Source: Campylobacterales bacterium (GTDB lineage: Bacteria; Campylobacterota; Campylobacteria; Campylobacterales; JAADDG01). From it: DNA of 9,201 nt. The position numbers and the translations under genes were made by a program. Below the pieces are notes generated by a model. That model had not been told where the DNA came from. It did no database searches and saw nothing but the letters and a program-made list of their open reading frames with translations. The stretch's first letter is position 1. Every line of letters starts with the position of its first letter. Location of the stretch: assembly GCA_027009865.1 (NCBI GenBank), contig JALVCR010000213.1, positions 1 through 9,201 on the forward strand, read 5' to 3'. Shown here piece by piece: positions 1-6,571 of the stretch.

Positions 1-372
1 ATCTTTTATTTTAGATGCCAACTCTTTAGCGCCGCTTCCTATCAATTTTATTTTTGTTACCTTTTTTGAGATTTTGTGAATGCTTTTTATGCTCTCAATT
101 GTAATCTCATCTAACTCTTTTAATTTCGGCAATCTGTTTATATTTATCACATAAGGTTTCTTAACTTTGGATGTAAATCCAACTTTAGGAAGTCTTCTTT
201 GAATAGGTTGCTGACCTCCTTCAAAACCTCTTTTTATTTTATAACCGCTTCTTGCTTTTTGTCCCTTGTTACCTCTTGAGGCGGTTTTTCCCATACCGCT
301 TCCCTGTCCTCTGCCCACTCTCTTTTTAGAGTGAACGGAACCGGAAGCTGGCTTTAAATTTTCTAAACCCAT
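1..372 (-). CDS. rplO: 50S ribosomal protein L15 (uL15), C-terminus cut off by the window
   Basis: L15 is a late-assembling large-subunit protein whose extended N-terminal arm threads into 23S rRNA. The visible 124 residues start MGLENLKPASGS. They carry the glycine- and basic-rich arm (about 19-60, including RVGRGQGSGMGKT and RGFEGGQQP) and then the RRLPKVGF block at 59-66. The globular domain follows, and the frame is still open at base 1. Bacterial L15 is usually about 130-150 residues, so only a short tail is missing. The start is set by AAAGGA, which overlaps the rpsE stop codon and lies 6 nt before the ATG at 372. In most bacteria rpmD (L30) sits between rpsE and rplO; here only 10 nt separate them. 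The identification is secure; what follows (secY in the usual order) is outside the window. Confidence 0.97.
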   Translation of the reverse strand, partial: MGLENLKPASGSVHSKKRVGRGQGSGMGKTASRGNKGQKARSGYKIKRGFEGGQQPIQRRLPKVGFTSKVKKPYVININRLPKLKELDEITIESIKSIHKISKKVTKIKLIGSGAKELASKIKD

Positions 373-382
373 AACGATTCCT

Positions 383-832
383 TTATCTTGGCTTTTTAAG
401 CATTGTAAGCGCTTTTATAGTAGCGCGAACCACATTTGCCGGATTATTAGAACCCAAAGATTTTGTCAAAATATCTTTAATACCTGCAAGCTCTATAACG
501 GGTCTTGTCGCACCTCCCGCTATAATTCCGGTACCTTCGCTTGCCGGTTTTAGCAAAATTTTGCTTGCGTTATATTTAGCTTCGACATCGTGAGGAATAG
601 TCGAACCTTTATAATTTATCTCCACAATATTTTTAAAAGCATCATCTATAGCTTTTCTAATGGCGTCTGGAACCTCTTTTGCTTTTCCAAGGCCAACGCC
701 CACAAGCCCTTTTTTATTTCCAATTACCACCAAAGCATTAAATCTAAATCTTCTACCGCCCTTTACAACTTTTGTTACTCTGCCGATATTGACGATAGTC
801 TCTTCAAACTCTTCTCTATTATATTTTTCCAT
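383..832 (-). CDS. rpsE: 30S ribosomal protein S5 (uS5)
   Basis: S5 sits at the mRNA entry side of the small subunit and contributes to decoding accuracy. The 149-residue protein has the N-terminal dsRBD-like domain with GGRRFRF at 25-31 and FNALVVIGN following it. The conserved loop KPASEGTGIIAGG lies at 95-107, and the C-terminal domain carries SLGSNNPANVVRAT at 125-138. It is slightly shorter than E. coli S5, as in Helicobacter. A run AAGGGTGATAGGG before the ATG overlaps the rplR stop codon and supplies the ribosome binding site; the gap to rplR is 12 nt. It is followed directly by rplO with no L30 gene between. Identification is certain from sequence and gene order. Confidence 0.98.
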   Translation of the reverse strand: MEKYNREEFEETIVNIGRVTKVVKGGRRFRFNALVVIGNKKGLVGVGLGKAKEVPDAIRKAIDDAFKNIVEINYKGSTIPHDVEAKYNASKILLKPASEGTGIIAGGATRPVIELAGIKDILTKSLGSNNPANVVRATIKALTMLKKPR

Positions 833-844
833 TCCCTATCACCC

Positions 845-1201
845 TTATAGTTTGATTCCATCTTCTCTTAGAGTATCGGCAAAAGCCGCTACCACACCGT
901 GATACTTATATCCGTTTTTATCGAATACCACCTTCTCTATTCCTTTAGCCTTCAAAGCCTCGCTAAAAGCTTTAGCTACAGCTATAGCGCCCTCTTTATT
1001 GGCTCTGACATTAAGCTTGCATCCATCAGCAGAGGCTAAAGTGTGGCCTTTAGTATCATCGATCGCTTGAGCGTAAAAGTGTCTGTTGGATCTAAATACG
1101 GTAACTCTCGGAACTTCGCTTGTTCCGTAAATTTTTCCTCTAACTCTTCTTTTTCTCTTCTCTCTAAGAGCGTTTTTTTTCATCAAAAGTTTTTTTCTCA
1201 T
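845..1201 (-). CDS. rplR: 50S ribosomal protein L18 (uL18)
   Basis: L18 binds 5S rRNA with L5 and L25 in the central protuberance. The 118-residue product has a very basic N-terminus (residues 1-23). The core follows with PRVTVFRSNRHFYAQAIDD at 31-49, and the typical end FDKNGYKYHGVVAAFAD is at 93-109. The frame is open from a GTG at 1210, but I chose the ATG at 1201. An AGGGG Shine-Dalgarno site lies 8 nt before that ATG and abuts the GTG, and 118 residues matches the family's usual 117-120. Part of that site overlaps the rplF stop codon TAG, so translation is probably coupled to rplF. Family assignment is certain; the start is well supported but not proven. Confidence 0.96.
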   Translation of the reverse strand: MRKKLLMKKNALREKRKRRVRGKIYGTSEVPRVTVFRSNRHFYAQAIDDTKGHTLASADGCKLNVRANKEGAIAVAKAFSEALKAKGIEKVVFDKNGYKYHGVVAAFADTLREDGIKL

Positions 1202-1212
1202 TTCAGACACCC

Positions 1213-1749
1213 CTATTTCTTAGCCGTTTTACCGGCTTTTCTGATAATAACTTCATCAACGTACTTAACGCCCTTTCCTTTGTAAGGCTCAGGCGGTCTA
1301 AAACTTCTAATCTCGGCTGCAACCTGTCCTACAAGCTGCTTATCGTCTCCCTTTATAGAGATTATATTTTTTTCAACTTTTATCTCTATTCCTTCTGGAA
1401 TCTCATAATTTATAGGATGAGAAAATCCAAGCTGCAGCTCTAAAACTTTCCCTTTAACCGCCGCTCTGTAACCGACTCCGTTTATTTCAAGTTTTTTCTC
1501 AAATCCTTTGGTAAGACCGATTACGATATTGTTAGCCAAACTTCTATAAGTTCCCCAAAAGGCTCTGCTTTGTCTATCTTCGCCTTTTGGAGCGAAAATA
1601 ATTTTATTATCTTCTATTTTAATATCTACGTTGTTTTTTGTTTCCAACTCTCTTGTTTTGTTTCCCTTTTTAAAAAGAAGCTTGCTTCCATCAAGCTTCA
1701 CTTCGATACCGCTTGGGATATCTACGGGCTGTTTTCCTATTCTTGACAT
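1213..1749 (-). CDS. rplF: 50S ribosomal protein L6 (uL6)
   Basis: L6 lies near the sarcin-ricin loop and the L7/L12 stalk base, and consists of two similar alpha/beta domains. The 178-residue protein shows MSRIGKQPVDIP at the start and GVGYRAAVKG at 91-100 between the domains. The L6 signature RPPEPYKGKG is at 151-160, before a basic tail ending KAGKTAKK. Length is the normal bacterial 176-180. AAGGA lies 8 nt before the ATG. It is preceded by the longest gap inside the operon (58 nt after rpsH), which contains a palindrome, so its expression could be tuned independently of the upstream genes. That regulation is inferred only from the spacing and the palindrome. Confidence 0.98.
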   Translation of the reverse strand: MSRIGKQPVDIPSGIEVKLDGSKLLFKKGNKTRELETKNNVDIKIEDNKIIFAPKGEDRQSRAFWGTYRSLANNIVIGLTKGFEKKLEINGVGYRAAVKGKVLELQLGFSHPINYEIPEGIEIKVEKNIISIKGDDKQLVGQVAAEIRSFRPPEPYKGKGVKYVDEVIIRKAGKTAKK

Positions 1750-1775
1750 ATTTTTTATCCTTTTTTATTTGTCTA

Positions 1776-1792
1776 CGATATTTAAAATATCG
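1776..1792. repeat. 17-nt palindrome in the rpsH-rplF gap
   Basis: The sequence CGATATTT-A-AAATATCG (plus-strand reading) is an inverted repeat with 8-nt arms around a single central base. In the mRNA it could fold as a 7-bp stem with a 3-nt loop in the untranslated gap after rpsH. It is not followed by a U-run in the direction of the operon, so it does not look like an intrinsic terminator. It might be an RNA-processing or stability element, a protein site, or chance in AT-rich DNA. Confidence 0.5.
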
Positions 1793-1807
1793 AATGCCAT
1801 AAAAAAT

Positions 1808-2203
1808 TTACCAGATACTGCAAATCACTTCGCCGCCTACGCCCTCTTTGTAAGCGACATCGTTTGCAAGCACCCCTTTTGAAGTGCTGACTACTATCGT
1901 TCCGTATCCGTTTTTAAATCTTTTGATATCTTCTTTGCCTCTGTAAATTCTTCTTCCCGGTTTAGAAATTCTCTTAATCTCCGTAATTACCGGTTTATCG
2001 TTTTCATATTTTAAGACAACGTTTATATATTTTTTGTTGCCCTCTTCTTCGACAACGTTATAACTCTCTATATATCCCTTCTTTTGGAAAATATCAACGA
2101 TACTCTCCATCATCTTGGAGTGAAGAAGTTTGGTAACTTCCAATTTTCTCATGGAAGCGTTTCTAATTCTTGTTAATCCGTCAGCTATAATATCGTTTAG
2201 CAT
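1808..2203 (-). CDS. rpsH: 30S ribosomal protein S8 (uS8)
   Basis: S8 binds the central domain of 16S rRNA (helix 21 region) and is an early assembly protein. In E. coli it also represses spc operon translation by binding a site near the L5 start. The 131-residue protein has MLNDIIADGLTRIRNA at the start, ISKPGRRIY in the middle, STSKGV at 106-111 and GGEVICSIW at the C-terminus, all S8 hallmarks. A TAAGGG site made partly from the upstream rpsN stop codon lies 6 nt before the ATG. I did not recognise an S8-binding helix near the rplE start here, so E. coli-type feedback is not shown by the sequence. Confidence 0.98.
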   Translation of the reverse strand: MLNDIIADGLTRIRNASMRKLEVTKLLHSKMMESIVDIFQKKGYIESYNVVEEEGNKKYINVVLKYENDKPVITEIKRISKPGRRIYRGKEDIKRFKNGYGTIVVSTSKGVLANDVAYKEGVGGEVICSIW

Positions 2204-2212
2204 TTCTATCCC

Positions 2213-2398
2213 TTACCAACTAGCTTTTTTAACGCCGGGCAATAACCCTTCGTTAGCCATTTTTCTTAAACAGATTCTACAAAGACCAAAATCTCTGTAA
2301 ACAGAGTGAGGTCTGCCGCAGATTTGACATCTGGTGTAGGCTCTCACTTTAAATTTAGGTTTTCTTTTAGCTTTAGCAATCATTGATTTCTTTGCCAT
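2213..2398 (-). CDS. rpsN: 30S ribosomal protein S14, type Z (zinc-binding, uS14)
   Basis: S14 helps assemble the head of the small subunit. This is the short zinc-ribbon form (also named rpsZ) with 61 residues. Cysteines at 24, 27, 40 and 43 form the CxxC...CxxC pair (CQIC and CRIC), followed by the conserved end GLLPGVKKASW. A zinc-free S14 would be about 100 residues and lack these cysteines. The frame extends further upstream, inside rplE, but the family start MAKKSMIAKAKRKPKF at 2398 is clear. This ATG has AAAGGT about 7 nt upstream and lies 1 nt after the rplE TAA stop, so it is probably coupled to rplE. Confidence 0.97.
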   Translation of the reverse strand: MAKKSMIAKAKRKPKFKVRAYTRCQICGRPHSVYRDFGLCRICLRKMANEGLLPGVKKASW

Positions 2399-2399
2399 T

Positions 2400-2948
2400 T
2401 TATCGACCTTTCGCAAATGGTAAACCGAGCGCTTCCAACAGTTTGAAAGCCTCTTTGTCATTTTCGGTAGTTGTTGAAATGGAAATATTCATACCGTGAG
2501 TTTTCATAATATTGTCATATTCAACTTCAGGAAACATAAGCTGCTCGTCAAGTCCGAAGTTGTAGTTCCCTCTTCCGTCAAACCCGTTTCTTGGAAGTCC
2601 TCTAAAGTCTTTTACTCTTGGAAGAGCGATAGATATAAGCTTATCTAAGAAAATATACATTCTATCGCCTCTTAGAGTAACTTTAACTCCGATAGGAAAT
2701 CCCTCTCTTACTTTAAAACCGGCTACCGATTTTTTAGCTTTGGTAACAACCGCATGCTGTCCGGCTATAAGAGAGATTGTATCTTGAATATTTTGCATCA
2801 ATTTGGCATCTTTCGCCGCCCAACCAGCACCCACGCTTATAACGATTTTCTCAAGCGCAGGAATAAGCATAGGGTTTTTGAAGCCAAACTCTTCTTGCAA
2901 AGCAGGTTTGACCTCTTTTTGATACTTCTCTTTCAATCTTGCGACCAT
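2400..2948 (-). CDS. rplE: 50S ribosomal protein L5 (uL5)
   Basis: L5 carries 5S rRNA into the central protuberance and contacts the P-site tRNA and S13 across the subunit bridge. The 182-residue protein has the N-terminal MVARLKEKYQKEVKPALQ and the 5S-binding region with KSVAGFKVREGFPIG at about 73-87. LPRVKDFRGL follows at 109-118 and FDGRGNYNFGL at 123-133. Length matches the bacterial family (about 178-182). AAGGG formed by the end of rplX lies 6 nt before the ATG, and the gap to rplX is 3 nt. Nothing unusual. Confidence 0.98.
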   Translation of the reverse strand: MVARLKEKYQKEVKPALQEEFGFKNPMLIPALEKIVISVGAGWAAKDAKLMQNIQDTISLIAGQHAVVTKAKKSVAGFKVREGFPIGVKVTLRGDRMYIFLDKLISIALPRVKDFRGLPRNGFDGRGNYNFGLDEQLMFPEVEYDNIMKTHGMNISISTTTENDKEAFKLLEALGLPFAKGR

Positions 2949-2951
2949 TCT

Positions 2952-3185
2952 CTACCCTTCCACTTTAGCAACATTGGAGATATCTATTGGCATCTCCTTT
3001 TGAATAAATCCACCTTCAGGATGCTTTTCGCTGGGCTTTACAGCCTTTTTAACGACTTTGCATCCGGCAACTATAACCTGTCTTTTTGAGGGAATAACTT
3101 TTAAAACCTCTCCCTCTTTTCCTTTGTCATCGCCAGTTATGATTCTGACTTTATCGCCTTTTTTTATCTTAAACTTAACCGCCAT
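2952..3185 (-). CDS. rplX: 50S ribosomal protein L24 (uL24)
   Basis: L24 is an assembly initiator that binds the 5' domain of 23S rRNA near the exit tunnel. The 77-residue protein has a KOW motif at about 8-30 (KKGDKVRIITGDDKGKEG), then VIVAGCKVVKKAVKPS and HPEGGFIQKEMPIDISNV. It is shorter than E. coli L24 (104 residues), matching the short form I recall from Helicobacter. Its ATG overlaps the rplN stop as TAATG. The site GGAGGT, 6 nt before the ATG, lies within the last rplN codons and is the closest match to consensus in this operon, pointing to strong initiation or coupling. Confidence 0.97.
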   Translation of the reverse strand: MAVKFKIKKGDKVRIITGDDKGKEGEVLKVIPSKRQVIVAGCKVVKKAVKPSEKHPEGGFIQKEMPIDISNVAKVEG

Positions 3186-3553
3186 TACAACACCTCCGGT
3201 GCAAGTGAAACAATTTTCATAAAATTTGCATATCTTACTTCTCTGCTAACAGGACCGAAAATTCTCGTTCCGATAGGCTCGTTTTTATTATCCAAAATAA
3301 CGGCGGCGTTTTCGTCAAATCTGATTAAAGAGCCGTTTTCTCTTTGAATCTCTTTTTTTGTTCTAACAACAACGGCTTTTACAACTTGACCTTTTTTAAC
3401 TTTTCCGTTTGGAATGGCTTTTTTTACGGAAGCTACGATAACGTCTCCAACGCTTGCGTATCTTCTTTTGCTTCCGCCAAGCACTTTAATGCACATAATC
3501 TCTTTAGCGCCGCTGTTGTCGGCAACGGCCAATCTTGTAAAACTTTGAATCAT
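3185..3553 (-). CDS. rplN: 50S ribosomal protein L14 (uL14)
   Basis: L14 sits at the subunit interface, forming bridges to 16S rRNA, and is the docking site for the silencing factor RsfS. The 122-residue protein is exactly family length. It contains MIQSFTRLAVADNSGAKE at the N-terminus, GDVIVASVKKAIPNG at 37-50 and IGTRIFGPVSREVR at 94-107. In E. coli this is the first gene of a separate spc operon. Here its ATG overlaps the rpsQ stop (TAATG), with AGGAG 7 nt upstream inside rpsQ, so it must be co-transcribed with the S10 genes. Confidence 0.98.
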   Translation of the reverse strand: MIQSFTRLAVADNSGAKEIMCIKVLGGSKRRYASVGDVIVASVKKAIPNGKVKKGQVVKAVVVRTKKEIQRENGSLIRFDENAAVILDNKNEPIGTRIFGPVSREVRYANFMKIVSLAPEVL

Positions 3554-3804
3554 TACTTAACTCCTGAAGAGACGATCTCTTTAAGTCTAAAAGTTTTTCT
3601 TTTAGAGATTGGGCGACACTCTATCGCTAAAATCGTATCGCCTATTTTTGTCTCGTTTCTCTCGTCATGAACGAGATACTTTTTAAATCTTTTTACTATT
3701 TTATGATATCTTGGATGAACAACTTTTCTCTCAACCAAAACGGTAGCGGTTTTATCCCCCGCCTTTTTGATAACTTTTCCTTGAATTACTCTTTTATACG
3801 CCAT
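3553..3804 (-). CDS. rpsQ: 30S ribosomal protein S17 (uS17)
   Basis: S17 is an OB-fold primary binding protein of the 16S rRNA 5' domain. The 83-residue protein begins MAYKRVIQGKVIKK. It holds HPRYHKIVKRFKKYLVHDE at 30-48 and the S17 signature GDTILAIECRPISKRK at 55-70. The frame also opens at a TTG at 3810, two codons upstream. I chose the ATG at 3804 because TAAGG, built on the rpmC stop codon, lies 7 nt before it and only about 1 nt before the TTG. It is followed by rplN with a 1-nt overlap. Confidence 0.97.
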   Translation of the reverse strand: MAYKRVIQGKVIKKAGDKTATVLVERKVVHPRYHKIVKRFKKYLVHDERNETKIGDTILAIECRPISKRKTFRLKEIVSSGVK

Positions 3805-3813
3805 AGCCAAGCC

Positions 3814-4008
3814 TTAACCGTTTAATCTTTTAGCTGTTATCGCCGTATTGATTCTGGCGATATCTTTTCTAACTTCTCTTATTTCGTTAGGATTGGTAAG
3901 CTGCATTGTTTTAAGCTTGTTTTTAAGCTTAAAAAGCAGCATCTTCTTCTCTTTTAAAAGCTCTTGAAGCTCTTTTATATCTTTATCCTTAATCTCAGTA
4001 TATTTCAT
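3814..4008 (-). CDS. rpmC: 50S ribosomal protein L29 (uL29)
   Basis: L29 is a small helical-hairpin protein next to L23 at the exit tunnel, where trigger factor and SRP dock. The 64-residue product MKYTEIKDKDIKELQ... has the L29 signature in NPNEIREVRKDIARINTAI at 39-57. An ATG two codons upstream (4014) is also in frame. I prefer 4008 because relatives begin MKYTE, and the GAGGG site lies about 9-10 nt before 4008 but only 3-4 nt before 4014. The start lies inside the end of rplP (14-nt overlap), implying translational coupling. Family is certain; the start could shift by two codons. Confidence 0.95.
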   Translation of the reverse strand: MKYTEIKDKDIKELQELLKEKKMLLFKLKNKLKTMQLTNPNEIREVRKDIARINTAITAKRLNG

Positions 4009-4420
4009 TTTCATTATCCCTCGTGACTATTTTTGTCTTAAAAGGAAGTTTATGCATAGCCAAAGTCAAAGCTTCTCTGGCAAGCTCTTCGTTTACTCCC
4101 GCCATTTCATAAACGATGCGTCCGGGTTTAATGTTCATAACCCATTTCTCAACCGCACCTTTACCTTTACCCATTCTCGTTTCCAAAGGTTTTTTGGTCA
4201 AAGGTTTGTCGGGGAAAACTCTAATCCAAATTTTAGCCTGCCTTTTTACGTGTCTTGTCATAGCGACTCTCGCCGCTTCTATCTGTCTTGAATCAATTCT
4301 TCCGGCCTCAACCGCTTTTATGGCGATTTCGCCGAAAGCTATGGAATTTCCTCTATAGGATTTTCCTCTGTTTCTTCCCTTTTGCTGCTTTCTGTATTTT
4401 GTCTTTTTAGGCATCAACAT
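3995..4420 (-). CDS. rplP: 50S ribosomal protein L16 (uL16)
   Basis: L16 contacts the A-site tRNA elbow and is needed late in assembly of the peptidyl transferase centre. The 141-residue protein has the invariant start MLMPKKTKYRKQQKGRNRG, IWIRVFPDKPLTKKP at 64-78 and RMGKGKG at 82-88. The arginine of that last motif corresponds to the one hydroxylated in E. coli L16. The motif MNIKPGRIVYEM follows. Length is typical of Campylobacterota. GAGGT at the end of rpsC provides the ribosome site and only 2 nt separate the genes. Its 3' end overlaps rpmC. Confidence 0.98.
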   Translation of the reverse strand: MLMPKKTKYRKQQKGRNRGKSYRGNSIAFGEIAIKAVEAGRIDSRQIEAARVAMTRHVKRQAKIWIRVFPDKPLTKKPLETRMGKGKGAVEKWVMNIKPGRIVYEMAGVNEELAREALTLAMHKLPFKTKIVTRDNENEIY

Positions 4421-4422
4421 GG

Positions 4423-5112
4423 TTATTTACCTCTTCTTCTTTTTCTTTTTCTCTCGCTTGGCTCTCTTTGGGCTTGGATACCTTTTTGAAGAACCTCTCC
4501 TTTAAATATCCAAACTTTAACGCCGATAACTCCGTAAGTTGTCAAAGCCTCCGCAAAACCGTAATCGATTCTGGCTCTTAACGTATGAAGAGGAACTCTT
4601 CCTTCCCTATACCATTCAGTTCTTGCCATCTCAGCCCCGCCAAGTCTTCCGGCTACCTGAACCTTAACTCCTTTGGCTCCGTTTTTCAAAGCCGCCTGCA
4701 TAACTTTTTTCATAGCTCTTCTAAAGGCTACTCTTCTCTCAAGCTGATTTGCAATATTCTCTGCGGCAAGCTGAGCTGAAGCTTGAGGTCTCTTCTCCTC
4801 TTTAATATTGATATTTACATTTTTGTTTACCAATGAGGAGAGTTTTTGTTTTAGTTTCTCTATATCAGCGCCTTTTTTACCTATAACAAGTCCCGGCCTT
4901 GCCGCAACTATGGTTACTCTAAGCTTTTTGGCGGTTCTTTCTATTATAATTTGGCTGATTCCCGCATAATAGAGTTCACCTTTTAAAAATTTTCTTATTT
5001 TATAATCCTCTCCTACGTTTGCGGGAAGAACGTCGGTGGACGGAAACCATCTTGATTCCCAGTTTCTATTGATTCCAAGTCTAAGACCTATAGGATTTAC
5101 TTTTTGACCCAT
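4423..5112 (-). CDS. rpsC: 30S ribosomal protein S3 (uS3)
   Basis: S3 lies at the mRNA entry channel and takes part in the ribosome's helicase activity. The 229-residue protein starts MGQKVNPIGLRLGI. It has a type II KH domain around residues 38-110 with the loop IGKKG at 77-81. The S3 C-terminal domain holds RLGGAEMARTEW at 156-167 and HTLRARIDYG at 176-185. A basic tail ends KRKRRRGK. Length is normal for bacteria. AAGGA at the end of rplV precedes the ATG, with 1 nt between the genes. Confidence 0.98.
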   Translation of the reverse strand: MGQKVNPIGLRLGINRNWESRWFPSTDVLPANVGEDYKIRKFLKGELYYAGISQIIIERTAKKLRVTIVAARPGLVIGKKGADIEKLKQKLSSLVNKNVNINIKEEKRPQASAQLAAENIANQLERRVAFRRAMKKVMQAALKNGAKGVKVQVAGRLGGAEMARTEWYREGRVPLHTLRARIDYGFAEALTTYGVIGVKVWIFKGEVLQKGIQAQREPSERKRKRRRGK

Positions 5113-5113
5113 C

Positions 5114-5446
5114 TTATTTTTCCTTCTTTGTTTCTTCTGCCACTTCTACATATATATGAGAAGTCGGTTTTCTAATAGGCGTAGCTCTACCTCTTGCTCT
5201 TGGCCTGAATCTTTTAAGAACTGGACCTTTGTCCACTCTGCAGGAAGTTATAACAACCTCTTCTGGCTCATAATCTCCGTTTGCAACGGCTGAAGCTATA
5301 ACTTTGGAGATAATTTTAGCCGCTTTATTTGGCATAAACTCTAAACTTGCGAGGGCTAACTCGGCGTTCATTCCCTGAACCTCTCTTGCGATAAGTCTCG
5401 CTTTTGTAGGAGAGAGTCTTATAAATCTCAATACTGCTTTACTCAT
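5114..5446 (-). CDS. rplV: 50S ribosomal protein L22 (uL22)
   Basis: L22 lines the nascent-peptide exit tunnel; its long beta hairpin, with that of L4, forms the constriction where macrolides and stalling peptides act. The 110-residue protein has FIRLSPTKARLIAREVQGM at 8-26 and the hairpin with KRFRPRARGRATPIRKPTSH at 78-97, with no insertion or deletion evident in it. The C-terminus is acidic then lysine-rich (EVAEETKKEK). The Shine-Dalgarno AAGGGGAG overlaps the rpsS stop codon, and the gap is 11 nt. Confidence 0.98.
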   Translation of the reverse strand: MSKAVLRFIRLSPTKARLIAREVQGMNAELALASLEFMPNKAAKIISKVIASAVANGDYEPEEVVITSCRVDKGPVLKRFRPRARGRATPIRKPTSHIYVEVAEETKKEK

Positions 5447-5457
5447 CTTCGCTCCCC

Positions 5458-5739
5458 TTACTTACCTATTTTCTTTTGAACCGAACCTTTGTGCCCTCTA
5501 AAAGTTCTTGTAGGCGCAAACTCTCCAAGCTTATAGCCTACATGATTTTCCGTAATATATACCGGGACAAAGCTTCTTCCGTTATGAACGTTTATTGTCA
5601 AACCGATCATTTCGGGTGTAATGGTGCTTCTTCTCGACCATGTCTTTATAGGCTTGTTATCTTTCGTCTCTTTGGCTTTTAAAACTTTTTTCATCAAATG
5701 GTCATCGACGAAAGGGCCTTTTTTCAATGATCGTGCCAT
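5458..5739 (-). CDS. rpsS: 30S ribosomal protein S19 (uS19)
   Basis: S19 is in the head of the small subunit next to S13 and contacts the A-site tRNA region and bridge elements. The 93-residue product MARSLKKGPFVDDHL has the usual length. It carries KTWSRRSTITPEMIG at 32-46, HNGRSFVPVYI at 52-62 and the signature GYKLGEFAPTRTFRGH at 68-83. Its ATG follows the rplB TAG stop with no base between them, and AAGGA from the end of rplB serves as the ribosome site. Confidence 0.98.
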   Translation of the reverse strand: MARSLKKGPFVDDHLMKKVLKAKETKDNKPIKTWSRRSTITPEMIGLTINVHNGRSFVPVYITENHVGYKLGEFAPTRTFRGHKGSVQKKIGK

Positions 5740-6570
5740 CTATTTTCCTTTTCTTCTTGAAATTATCAATCTATCGCTTGATTTTTTTCTTCTGGTCTTA
5801 TAGCCTTTAGTAGGCATACCCCAAGGAGTAACCGGATGTCTTCCCGAATTCTTTTTACCTTCACCACCGCCGTGAGGGTGATCTACAGGGTTCATAGCCG
5901 AACCTCTTGTTTGAGGTCTTATCCCTCTATGTCTGTTTCTTCCAGCTTTTCCGATTACCACATTAGCCCACTCGGCATTATCGACTACTCCCACAGTAGC
6001 CATGCACTCTCCAAGAATCATTCTCATCTCGCCGCTTGGAAGTCTTAGGATTACATATTTTCCCTCTCTTCCCATAAGCTGAGCATATCCTCCAGCGCTT
6101 CTTGCAATCTGTCCGCCGTGGCCTGGATGCATCTCTATATTGTGAATGATGGTTCCCACAGGAATATTTTTAAGCTTCATAGCGTTTCCGGGCTTAACGT
6201 CCAATCCGCCCTCTGCGGACATAACGGTATCTCCAACCTTCACGCCTTCTGGATGGATTATGTATCTCTTCTCTCCATCTACATAAGTAACCAAAGAGAT
6301 TCTGCAATTTCTGTAGGGATCATACTCTATTGTAGAAATTTTTCCCGGAATATTGAATTTATCTCTTTTGAAATCTATGATTCTGTAAAATTTCTTAGCC
6401 CCACCCTCTTTATGTCTTGAAGTGATTCTACCTCTGTTGTTTCTTCCAGCTTTAGCAGGAAGCTTTACAAGCAGTTTTGAAACGGTAGGTTTTGAAGTGA
6501 TGTCGCTTGAATCGACAACACTCATAAATCTTCTGCTGGGTGTATAAGGTTTATATGTTTTAATAGCCAT
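5740..6570 (-). CDS. rplB: 50S ribosomal protein L2 (uL2)
   Basis: L2 is one of the most conserved large-subunit proteins, required for subunit association and peptidyl transferase activity. The 276-residue protein has an OB-fold then an SH3-like RNA-binding domain, with GRNNRGRITSRHKGGG-type sequence near residues 42-57 (here NNRGRITSRHKEGG). Near the C-terminus is DHPHGGGEG, whose first histidine (231) corresponds to E. coli His229. HPVTPWGMPTKG and a basic tail SRRKGK follow. GAGG lies 7 nt before the ATG and 1 nt separates it from rplW. It stops with TAG rather than the TAA of most neighbours. Confidence 0.99.
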   Translation of the reverse strand: MAIKTYKPYTPSRRFMSVVDSSDITSKPTVSKLLVKLPAKAGRNNRGRITSRHKEGGAKKFYRIIDFKRDKFNIPGKISTIEYDPYRNCRISLVTYVDGEKRYIIHPEGVKVGDTVMSAEGGLDVKPGNAMKLKNIPVGTIIHNIEMHPGHGGQIARSAGGYAQLMGREGKYVILRLPSGEMRMILGECMATVGVVDNAEWANVVIGKAGRNRHRGIRPQTRGSAMNPVDHPHGGGEGKKNSGRHPVTPWGMPTKGYKTRRKKSSDRLIISRRKGK

Positions 6571-6571
6571 G

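Noticed and set aside
590..902. Two plus-strand open frames of 80-86 codons opposite rpsE and rplR
   Set aside because: They lie antisense to highly conserved ribosomal genes, have low-complexity Ser/Phe/Leu-rich translations, and show no ribosome site. They are shadows of the real coding frames.
2399..2461. N-terminal extension of S14 by 21 codons into rplE
   Set aside because: The extension does not match the family, while the canonical MAKKSMIAKAK start has a ribosome site; the extra codons are the rplE 3' end read in another frame.
2754..3089. Plus-strand open frame of 111 codons opposite rplE and rplX
   Set aside because: It is antisense across two real genes and their junction, with no recognisable domain or ribosome site. 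Its length is explained by the low stop frequency opposite these codons.
3920..3935. 16-nt perfect palindrome centred on AAGCTT, with a nearby repeat of AAGCTTAAAA
   Set aside because: It falls wholly inside rpmC and encodes the normal KLKNKLK helix of L29; repeated Lys-Leu codons explain it.
6118..6420. Plus-strand open frame of 100 codons opposite rplB
   Set aside because: Antisense to one of the most conserved ribosomal proteins, with no coding features of its own.
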